Positions 35,229-45,841 of a stretch of DNA of 64,000 bases are shown one piece after another. Numbering within the stretch: the first letter of the stretch is position 1; each line of letters opens with the position of its first letter. The stretch is from Nymphaea colorata. Its lineage: Eukaryota > Streptophyta > Magnoliopsida > Nymphaeales > Nymphaeaceae. The notes under the pieces are model-generated. The model did no database searches. It saw nothing but the letters and a program-made list of their open reading frames with translations, and was not told the DNA's origin. The position numbers and the translations under genes were made by a program. The stretch spans positions 3,570,704-3,634,703 of the forward strand of contig NC_045139.1 of NCBI RefSeq assembly GCF_008831285.2. The letters are read 5' to 3'.

Positions 35229-36228
35229 ATTCAAAGTTTTTAGCATTTCTTACTACCAAGTAAAGAGTTCTATGAAAAATGATCTGAAATTTCATTTCAC
35301 TTTGGCTAATCAGGCCTCATGATCTGAAATAAAAACAGTTTTGGATCGAATTCACGTACTGGCTCTGATCCGTGGACAACACTCGCTCTGCCAATATACG
35401 TTCATGGGATGGATAATTCCACCTAAAATTGGGTGGTCTGGATCGTACTTAATAAATCAATGCTTTATACTTTCAACTTTAGGAAAGATCACGCAACAAT
35501 AGCAAAAAGAGTTGGATCCATTAAAAATTTCAAGTCAGCCTTACGAAAACATAGACTAGAAATGTACAACGACCGAGCCAAGCTCGAGCTCATCTAGCTC
35601 AAGCTCCACTCGGGTCACATATTGCTTCGCTTGAGATCGACTTGGTAAAGCTTGTGTCACTTGATTCGTATTTTGTTTTAAATGTAAATAAAAACCACAA
35701 AAAGGTGCTAATTCATAAAAATTTAATGACACACTCGCGAAGATTAACAAACAAAGAAGACATGAGCTAAGTTGAGTTTAAAAGAGTCGAGCTCGACTCA
35801 CTTTTCAAGTTGACTTTTGACTGAAACTTGAGCTCAAGTCATCTATTAAATGAGTTGAGCTTGAGTCAGAGCTTACGTGGGGGGTACAAGTGGAGCTCGA
35901 GTTGGCTAGGCTCATTCTACATTACATTTGTGACGAAGCCCTGTTAATCAAATCATTTAGAAGGCGCTTGATTACCTCAAATTTTGAATTCAATGGTCCT
36001 ATTTAATAAGATCCCACTTTAAATCCATGGTTCCGTGAATTGATATTTTAGATCCATAGATTTCAAGATGCAAATATCTCAATCAATCAACAGTTTATCA
36101 TATCCTTGCATCTTCCAACTATGAATTTCAAATCCTTGTAACAAATCAATGATCTAAAATCTTTGAACCTAAGATTAGAAAGCTTAGATCACAACTTTTA
36201 TGTAAAATCACTTCAAGAAAGAGTCAAT

Positions 36229-36269
<41 letters not shown>

Positions 36270-37439
36270 TCTTTTCTATCTTAACTACAAGGACAACTTA
36301 ACCACAACTTTAGAATATTTAACTTCTTGAATAAAATTGAAGACATTTGTTAATGCACCGTGCGTTATAAAAGCAGGAGACAAATAATTAACCGCACATT
36401 ATTCTTCTTTCTTTCCGCCTTTTGAAGGAGATTGCGTTGAATAGAAGTCTCATTGCTCTCTCTCCATGCAAAAGGCTATAAAGCTATAAATGCGGTGAAA
36501 TTTTCCTCCGGTTGATTTGAGCGAAGTTGTTTTGCTTGAAAATTATTCATATTTTTCTATGAAAAAATACCAAAAATTATGTGAAACTAAAATAAATGAG
36601 ACAGATGCAAAAATAACTAGATAAAATGCTAAAAATGACATTGTAGTGACGATAAAGATGACGTTAAATAATTTAGTTGGAGCTTAAAATTTAAACAACG
36701 ACAACTTGAACTCAGATGCCAAAACAATCTTCACGTTAAAAAAACATATTTTCACCTTTTTTATCGTTAATATCCATTTTTTTAACGGCACTTCATATGC
36801 GTGGTTCTAGTCCCACTATGTTCAAACTTTGCTTCAATTTTTCAATAAATTTAAAGTGAGAAACATTGACGTTTGAAAAATAGCTCTCGTCCAACGGAAA
36901 GCGATTATTTCAACCTGTAGGCAAATTTTGTATTCATGTCTGCAGTCAAATTTGACTCGAGAGTCAGCCAGGTGGTCTTCTACAGTATTGGGAAAAAACC
37001 ACCAGGCCGCGCCAATTCAGATTAAATCAATGCCAAGTTGATTTAATCCTGCAGTCGATGGAATAGTAACCAATTTATTTTTTATTTATAAACTATTTTT
37101 TTGTGATATTTCTTCCTTTTTTATCTTTTGAAAAGTATCAGATCATAGTACTTTATAGCCGAAACAACAACAGATTCAGCTCAACCGCTCTGGCCGATTT
37201 TATCCAAATTCCGTCTTCAATAACACCGGTTCCCACTGAGAATCTGAGATGAGTTACTGAAAGAATGAGATGGCGTGGAAAGGAAATTGCACTAAAGACA
37301 GGCGGCCCTGGTAGTGATTTGGTTGTTTCGAGGGCCCGTATGTTTGTTTTGTTTGGCATTCAGTCGAAGTCAGTCGTCTGCCTTTTGCGAAGAAAGCTAC
37401 GGCCGGCGACCAATCCGCCTCCTCTTTCTTTTATGATTG
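35229..37439. other. Upstream region of LPP-B
   Basis: This is the unit-B counterpart of 26895-29489. It has a GAGCTCGAG-type dispersed repeat at about 35570-35930 and a GT/TA microsatellite at 36230-36270. No gene is supported. The promoter of LPP-B should be near the right end. Confidence 0.6.
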
Positions 37440-37567
37440 GCATTTGATCATCATTCCCTGCAATATGTCCAGAGAAGGAGAGTGAGAGGGTCCTTATCTT
37501 GATCTTCTATGAATTGGGGTTCTCTAGCTTTCTTCCTCTCTGAATTGCCGATTCACTCTGTTGCAAG
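37440..37567 (+). other. LPP-B 5' untranslated exon (approximate)
   Basis: The CT-rich leader ends CTGTTGCAAG followed by the donor GTAAGAATTTG at 37568. It is the counterpart of the LPP-A leader exon. The intron ends at 38616, six bases before the ATG. The left limit is not determined. Confidence 0.5.
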
Positions 37568-38622
37568 GTAAGAATTTGATGCCTCTTCCGTTTCCCCCTT
37601 TTTTTTTTTGGTTCTTTCATCTAATTTGTCTTTAGATGTGTGAAGAAAATAAAGATCTTTTAGTTGGTTTTTTTTTGGGCTTCGTGGGTTTGATCCTGAA
37701 GGAATTTGAAACACTTGTTAGTGGTGGTTATATACTTTTTCTTCTGTCCCTTTGTTCTTTCTTTCTTTTCTGACATTGGTATGCTGTAAATTTTGGTTGT
37801 ACATGTTGCCTTCTTGGTTTAATTGTAGCAATCTTTTCTTGTGGCAATGAATTTCTGTGTTGGGTCGTTATGTTGTGAGTCTTGTGACCCATTTGTTTGC
37901 GGAAATACTTGAGTTGAACTTTTATGTACTCTAGCAGTAGTAGTTAATCGAGTTTCATGGCCCTCATTTGAAATTTTGAACTATGGAGATTTGGTGGTAT
38001 GGAGTATTTCAGTCTGCTCTGTACCTGACACTTCCCTGCGTTCTAAATGCCTGTTAGAATCTTTCTTCTCAGGTTTATTCTATCGCATCAAAGTGTAAAT
38101 CTAAAATTAGCTTTCTTTAAAGATTGATATTAAAAAGAATCCCATGTCTTCCAAGATCTGATAAGGAAAACCATTAGGCTGGTTCCAGTGATGCAAGAGG
38201 GATTAATTTTTCTTTTTCTATCATTTAGAGTTTCTCGTTCATGACAGAACAGAGCGCCAGTGGCAATTTAACCATATGCAGTAAATTTATATCCTACTTA
38301 GATAAGATATAATCCTCGAGAACAGAAGCAATGGCAATTAGAAAGAGAGTTATAGATAGTCTCCATAACATATACTCCTCTTTTTTCCCCTTTTCCCTTT
38401 CATGGTTGTGTTTCCCGCTATCTACGAGCACCTTCCATATTCGAACTTTTTGCTAATCATTTTACTTCACTTAGCAGTTGAACTTAAACTATGATAAATT
38501 TCTTCTTATAAACATAGACAAGTATAATGTTTCAGAACTGAGACCAGCTGATTGAACATTTTTTTTTCTTGAAAGCAATCGACAGTAATCGATTTCCTTG
38601 CTTTGTCATATGACAGGTAAAC

Positions 38623-40709
38623 ATGCCAGAAATTCAACTGGGTTGCCACACAATAAAATCCCATGGAATTAAAGTGGCAAGGGTGCATAAGCATGATTGG
38701 ATGATACTTGTACTTCTTATGGTTCTGGAGCTTATATTGGCGGTAGTTGCATCCCCATTTCACCGGTTTGTTGGAAAGGATATGATGACAGACTTGAAGT
38801 ACCCAATGAAGGGCAATACAGTGCCATTTTGGGCTGTTCCAGTATGTTATGCTTTCTTGCAACTTGCAAGCACGATGACTTTTCCATGCAAATTTTATCC
38901 TCCATATTAACTTATTTTATCCAATCTTTTCTTTTCCATTAATTTATTCTTTTCAGATAATTGGAGTTTTGGTACCATTTATCGTCTTCCTTGTAATCTA
39001 TCTAATCAGAAAAGATGTGTATGATCTTCACCATGGTATACTAGGTAATTTTTTTCACTTCACTGGCATAACAGACTAGGTGATTGTCTTTTGTCACTTT
39101 CTTTATTCTTGCATAAGAAAGACAAATGATTTTCATAACATCCAGTTTGCTCAAAAAGACTGGCCTTAACAATAGCGTCTTGCATGGTTATACAGGAATT
39201 CTGTACTCTGTACTGATAACAGCAGTTATTACTGATGCTATAAAAGATGCTGTTGGTCGACCTCGGCCTGACTTTTTTTGGCGGTGCTTCCCAGATGGGA
39301 AGGATGTAGGGTTTTCATCTTTCCATCTGCAGATTTTGTTCCGATTTGTTTTTTATGCATTATTCTAGCTTATTCATTTCACAAATAGATTTCTATAACA
39401 TGTTGTACCTCCAAATAATTGTGGAAGTATGATGCTTTCAGGTGTATGATCCGGTCACAGGCGGTGTCATTTGTCATGGACTCAAAAGTGTTATTAAAGA
39501 AGGGCATAAGAGCTTCCCTAGCGGCCATACTTCCTGTAGTATTTCCTTCCTTCTCTCAGATATCTCCTGCTCCTCTCTTTTCTTATATATGTCAATCAAC
39601 TAAAATATAGAAATATATATCTAGAGTTTTAGGTTAGAAATCCTATTTAATGCTTATTACTAGCGGCATAAATTTTTGAGGAAGCACTGTCTTTGTTCTG
39701 CACAGAAAAACACGTATTTCTTACTGCAACATTTGGTAGATGTTTTCCAAGTTAAATCCTGTAGTTTCAGCTTCTGGAAGCCCTTGTGATATTTTTTTCA
39801 TTCCACCAGATGTTGATGACCTTGCTATGCATGTAGAGATGGTTAGTTGTAGGTCATCTAATAAGATGCTAACCATAACTGAACATTTGAATATATTTGC
39901 AGGTTCATTCTCTGGGTTAGGATTCCTTTCGTTATATCTATCTGGAAAACTTAAAGCCTTCGATCAGAAAGGTCATATAGCAAAGCTTTGCATTGTCTTC
40001 CTGCCATTACTTCTTGCAGCCCTTGTTGGAACTTCTCGAGTAGATGACTATTGGCATCATTGGCAGGATGTGTTCGCTGGTGGCCTACTCGGTTTGTGTA
40101 CTATAGGCTTTGCCAATAAATTGAAAGTTCGAGTTAGAAGTAAATGTTTGTTCCTGTTTGTTACTAAGTTATCCACTCTCTTCCACAGGTTTGACAGTGG
40201 CTACATTTTGTTATCTGCAGTTCTTCCCAGCTCCATATCATTCAGAGGGTATGTCTTAGCTGTGCTCTTCTTGTGGCATTCTTTTTACCTTTAACTCCAT
40301 TTTTTTTTTCCAAAGCACTGTATGATGATTTACCGTTGCTCTCTCTCCATACCATGATACCCACACAAAAAGCGCTGACATATAAGAAAATATCTTCTAG
40401 CTATTTATAATAAACATGTATACAGGTGATAGGAAAACATCTTCCAGAGGGTTGTTTTGATTAACATGCATCCCTCCTTCGCTTGTAAATGCAACATATG
40501 AAGAGCTTTATTTTCATATTGCAGGTTGGGGACCATATGCTTATTTCCGTATGTTGGAAGAACGCAGCACCCAAGGACAATCGAACACTGATCAAGTCAG
40601 TTTACAATTAAGAGATTTTCAGACTGATTCTGCAAGGCAAGAGGAAATAGAACAATATTACATGCATGATAGTAACCCAAGCCTTGACATGGAAGGTGGT
40701 AGGAGGTGA
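38623..40709 (+). CDS. Lipid phosphate phosphatase, LPP-B (314 aa, 7 coding exons)
   Basis: This is the tandem paralogue of LPP-A with identical exon lengths: 38623-38841, 38957-39044, 39196-39305, 39442-39535, 39903-40091, 40189-40248, 40525-40709 (945 nt). The PAP2 motifs [13 protein letters not shown] and [12 protein letters not shown] are intact, so an active membrane lipid phosphatase is expected. Differences from LPP-A are few in the core: five in exon 1 and two in exon 5 including its split first codon. They number about 13 of 61 residues in the last exon (for example [12 protein letters not shown] against [12 protein letters not shown]). One change is notable: the residue just after PSGHTS is Cys (split codon T+GT), where LPP-A and LPP-C have Trp (T+GG). 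The later HPEG becomes HSEG. No stop or frameshift is seen, so the gene is probably functional. Confidence 0.92.
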
Positions 40710-41376
40710 AACATCTTGTTTTTCCTTTTCCTTTCTCATCCTTTTCCCTTGTAACAGTAGTAGATTCCCTGTGTATTCTGGCACAAACTCAGATCGGTGC
40801 AAATTATTCAAAGTCCAGTTATTTGTCGGATTACAGTTTCTCATGAGAGATTTGTTTTCCTGAACATATCACTAACCGATGATGTAAATCTAAATTTTTT
40901 CTTTAGTTTCCAATTAAAATCTGCTGGGATAAAGCCTTCCATCTTTTATTCCAAGAGAACCTTATATGCAGAAAGAAAGATGTACAGCCAAAGAATGTTA
41001 TAGCACAGGTCAGCCCTTACTAAACATTCAAACAAGCCTGGAAACACGTACAGCTTCCCCAAAAACCATGGTAGAAGCTACACTATATCAAAACAGCAGA
41101 AGGAAGTTTTTCAAGAATTTACATCATCTGAGCTATCGGAAATAAACGGATCACAACTGATTAGCTATGGCAATCGAGCAAAAACTTGCTAATCTGCATT
41201 TGCACGTGATCTCATTCTTTAAGAGCAATGCCACTGCAACTGTCTATCCTTACATCCGCCATGGCAATGCAGAATTAAGTCCATTTCTGCATCAAGATTC
41301 ACTGTGATCTGCCATATCTTGAATCAATTCAACTGAATATGGAAGCAGATAACATGAAATGCCAAACAGCTGCCCA

Positions 41377-41575
41377 TCAAGAACTATCATCTTTGTCAGA
41401 CTTGTCACTAGGAAAAACAAGACCGACAGCATTAGAAAATACAAGTACGACAAAGTCGACCCGACAGCCACAAAATTTTACCTTCTGGGGATGGGGAGGA
41501 TCTGCAGGGTTTTCCCTCTGCGTCCATGACCAGAAAGAATTCCATCCTACATCAAATACGTTTGCATCTTCACCT
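41377..41575 (-). other. Possible terminal exon or exon remnant, unknown gene
   Basis: On the minus strand a good splice acceptor (TTAACCACAG) is followed by an open frame. It runs DANVFDVGWNSFWSWTQREN, then a Pro/His-rich segment, then FCGCRVDFVVLVFSNAVGLV, and ends SDKDDSS before a TGA at 41377-41379. The composition is protein-like and the sequence below it (41.0-41.37 kb) looks like a 3' UTR. I do not recognise the family, and no upstream exon was identified on the minus strand. It may be a gene remnant or chance. Confidence 0.25.
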
Positions 41576-42461
41576 GTGGTTAACAGTGGCAACCAACAGA
41601 GCCTACGGGCTACGACAACGGAAACAGAACAGCGTCACCCGGTGTGTGAACTTTAATGTGAAATACCAATATGGATGCAACAAGCATCCTGGCGTGCATG
41701 CCTTCATTGTTTTTCAAATGTGTTAGAACACAGGTTGCTTCCTAGTGAGTGTTTCATCCTAACAGGCTCACCCGCAGTGACTTGTTCTGCTTTCTGCCGT
41801 GCCAAATGGCAAATATGGATGGATGAGTAGTGACAAAGATTAGTCTATTGATGTAATTAGGTCTTCAGGTAAGTAGAATCTGTCGGAAGAAGCGCCAAAG
41901 CCATCCTCTCTTCTATCCACTTGGGGGATCAAGGTTACTTTAGGACCTGAGTGAACCTATGGTATACCCATGAGAGTGATGCTTTTGCTACTAGTTTAGT
42001 AGGGTAGTACCCATGAGAATTACAATGCACTTACATGCTCAATGCTATGCCCTTTGGGGCGATATCACACTGGAATCAGATCTGGTCGAGTTCTCGACTA
42101 CCAAAATTCCAAAAAAAAAAATTTGGAACTCTAAAATAAATGGTCGCCAAAACCTGGATCTGTAGCCTGATTAATGCAAATCCGGTTCTGCAGTCGATGT
42201 TGGATGCAGTTATCAAAATTCACTCAAGTTTCAGCTTTACCCCCTTAGCAGTTCTCTCCATCACCTCCTTTTTTATTTTGTACACATATCCTCTGGGTTC
42301 GACCCTGTGTTATCCAATATCTTTTTTCTCTTTTCTTAATTTAGAAGTAGAATTGGCATCTAGGTGACACGGACGTTGCACACCTCACTCGTCACAGCTT
42401 GAATGTAGGCGTGGTATGAGTATCGTCAACAAATAAAGTGTTTTTTGTTTTCTTTTTTGTT

Positions 42462-42490
42462 GAATTATTGACAAAATTCATGGTTTGTTA

Positions 42491-42559
<69 letters not shown>

Positions 42560-42973
42560 TATATATATATATGAATTATTGACAAAATTCATGGTTTGTT
42601 AGTTGTTAACTGCTAGTTGTATTTTTTGTAAACAATTATACTTCACCATGCTTTCATTTGCCCCTACACGTTGCATAGATTGACATGTTACCGGGCTGTG
42701 TTAGATCCATCTACACCAAAATAATCAATAATCTTATAAAATCGACTGTCAAATTTATATTACAAATTGGTGCCATTCCTAACCGGCAACTTTTCTATAT
42801 ATATATATATATATACTTCACCATGCTTTCATTTGCCCCTACACGTTGCATAGATTGACATGTTACCGGGCTGTGTTAGATCCATCTACACCAAAATAAT
42901 CAATAATCTTATAAAATCGACTGTCAAATTTATAATACAAATTGGTGCCATTCCTAACGGGCAACTTTTCTAT
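42462..42973. repeat. Nested tandem duplications with TA tracts
   Basis: GAATTATTGACAAAATTCAT plus its continuation occurs at 42462 and 42572 around a GT/TA microsatellite (about 42490-42556). Next to it a 160-bp block beginning ATACTTCACCATGCTTTCAT starts at 42638 and again at 42813 (period 175) with only one or two differences. A (TA)n joins the two copies. Each duplication has a TA tract at its junction, which suggests TA-mediated slippage or break repair. Confidence 0.88.
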
Positions 42974-45841
42974 CAAAAATCCTGATCCAATCTAGATTGG
43001 ATTGACGACCACTTACCAGTACAGAAAAAAAACAAAGTTTTTAACGACGGGAAGAAACGTCACTAAGAAAAGTGTGTTTTTCACGCGTCAGTAAATACCT
43101 GTAGTTTTTTTTTTTTTTAACTCAATTGGCGGTTGAATTGCCAATTATTGACACAGTTGTAAAAACTGAAGCTGACAATTGATTTTTTATTTTCATTAGA
43201 TATATTTTAAAATTTTAAAGCTGAAACTTTAAAATGAACCTTGTGACTTTTTCCCTACTAAAATGAACAAGGTCGTGATCAAGACCTCTATCCAAATTTA
43301 AAATAATTGCCCCTTAAAGTTGTAAAACCTTAGATCGTTGCCTTCATTTTCAGACCCAGTATCAGTATCAGCTAGACTTATTTAAATCAGCCAATAGCAA
43401 CTGTTATCAGAATCAACCCGAAATATCGGCCAGCTGGTTCGAGAGCACCGCATACCAAGTACTAAATATTTTTAATATACTTAGAAGTTTATTATATTTA
43501 TGTTTTATACAAAATGACTTTTTTAGCATTTTTCTTCGATTCTAACTTCCCATATTTCTTCATAATCTCATTTTAGCAACATTGATCGATACCATCTTGA
43601 CTCGAACTTGAACTCTCGCTCGCTCGGTTAATGTTAAATAAGTCGAGTTCGAGCTAAACTGATAACTTAAATTTGTAAATGAGTCGAGATCAAGTTGGAT
43701 GAATTCTACTCGATTCAACTCGTTGAACACTAGTAATTATTTTTGCATTTTCAAAAACATAAAATGGCTTAAATAGAAATGTGTATTTTTAATTTTATTT
43801 TATTAAAAGGTAACGGATTTCATCATACATTAGTCACTTGGACAACATAAAATATATATAAAGGCCTACGACGTTTAAACGAGTTGAGCTCGAGATTAAG
43901 TTTGTTTTTGCAGGTTCAACTCGAGCTCACCTCATCAAACTAGAGACAAGCTAGCAGTGACTCGACTCGAGTACAGTTTAACCTGGCCAAGCTAGAGCTC
44001 GGCTTACTCGTTTTACATCCCTATCTTGACTAACGAAGATAACGCCTTACAACAATTAGCTCATGAAAATTTGCTGAGTTCACGGCAACCGAACACCTGC
44101 CATGTATTTGGGTGGGACGCATAACCAGCTCTGCAAATGTAAGCCCTTATTTGGCAATTAGTAACAAAAGTGAGACCTGAATACAAAAGGCTAGACCAAA
44201 GGTGGTCTTCTGAAAAATAAAACATTTCCTGCTTTTCCATTGGGTAAAGTAGAAAGAGAAAAGAGTCCGTAGCTTGAAATAAACAACCGGGCGGACAACT
44301 TTGCTTTTAATTATTTTTTAGAAAGCGGAAGGTTCTAAGGGCTTAGATAAGATCTACATACATTTCAGTTGCATTACAATCGCTTACTGTGGAAGATTTT
44401 TGTCTTTTCCTCGATTTGACCTTCTTTTCCTTCAGCAATAAGAAACCCATTTTTTTTGTCACATGAAGCCTCTATTTTAGTCAACCGTCGAATAAATTTT
44501 TATGGAATTTGATCATGGAGCAGCTTGACAGGGTTGTCCACAGAACCTTGTTAGGACCCAATAGCATTTGACAGGGTCAACCAGTTATTGGGGTTTCTCC
44601 GAAATGATTTTAAACCGATGGAATAGCTAGAAATTTTTGGTTAAGGGGTACTAAGTGACCGCTTAAAGAAGCGGCAATGGATCTTATTTGTCGCCGCCGA
44701 AAGGTACAATAGGACCCATTTATAAAGAAACTGGTCTGAGACTCTTGGGAGTTGGCTCACTTATTATTTTAAACTCCGATTTGATAAACATAATTGAGAG
44801 TGTTGCTTTATAAGAAGATAGTTAGTATGTGTTCGAACTTTATTATAGCTTGAGGTTGAACATTGCGGTCCTTTGTCAGCACTAAAATATAAAGTGTTTT
44901 GAGTGTACAGAAGGAGTATCACACCATTCAAGTGAGAGCCGAAGCTCCTTTTTCTTTTTACCCTAAAGTTCAAGATTGCATTAGCGCCTAATGGGGGGTC
45001 TCAAGCGAGCTTCAACTAGTTCATTGATTCTATTTATTGATATAAAAAGGGCTAATGCTAATGCCATTTGAACCAGTGATCTGCTGTCTACCAATTATTA
45101 GCCTCAGCCGATGTGCCAACAAACCCTTTGAGAACATTCAACTAAGTTGTGAATGAAATAACAATTCAGTCAAATTTGGACGCCCAGTCTTTTAACTTGT
45201 GAGAAAGGTTATTCGGTATAAAGAACTTCCATGTTGAAGATTGAGCGAGATAACAATTCAGCCGACTTTGTACTTAAGTTAAAGCATTGGACATCGTGGC
45301 TTCTTTCAATTCAGGAAATCTAAAGATTTAAAATGATAGGCATCAGGTCCCATGTCTACTTGGTAAACTTCCTAAACTGCTAATCGCCAGATGCTTGCTG
45401 TTTCCATCTTCATTAGGCTCATACTCTACAATTACCTTAATACACACTCCTCTCTCTCAATAACACCATCAAAAGCTTTTCCGGGTGAAACTACAAATCA
45501 AATTAATGGTGTTGCCACCTACCAATGAAAGATTTATTTAATTATGAAGTTCGGGGGAAAGATCGGCAGCACGCTAAGAAAAGGACGGTCTTCTTGAAAT
45601 AAATTTATTGGCAGCTATTTGGAGTGAAACCTGAGTCTGGATTGCAAAAAAGGCGTTTTGCATCGTTCGTGTTCGAAATTTTGCTTATTTTTGCCAAAGT
45701 AGTTGACTCTCTCTCTCTGTATACTTAAACAGGGGAGAGACATTTGTGAAGCAGGAAGGAATTCGAAGCTGTTCTTTTCGTCTTCTTCCTTCGGAAAGCT
45801 CACCTCTGTTTGAGGATTCCAAGAGTGAGACTACATCATCG

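Larger units (their letters stand above)
34590..40893 (+). repeat. Tandem segmental duplication, unit B (LPP-B)
   Basis: This unit of about 6.3 kb matches unit A (26190-33505) in direct orientation. It carries its own MITE at 35040 and lacks those of unit A. The first shared phrase is near AACATGAACTTTTTTAGCAT and the last near 40893. Confidence 0.9.
40894..45841. other. Intergenic region between LPP-B and the NTPase gene
   Basis: It holds a possible minus-strand terminal exon at 41377-41575 and a nested tandem duplication with TA tracts at 42462-42973. A GAGCTCGAG/TCGAGTTCGAG dispersed repeat lies at about 43600-44020. The last 100-150 bases before 45842 (CT-rich, then GAAGCTGTTCTTTTCGTC) are the likely NTPase leader. 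No other gene is supported. Confidence 0.55.
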
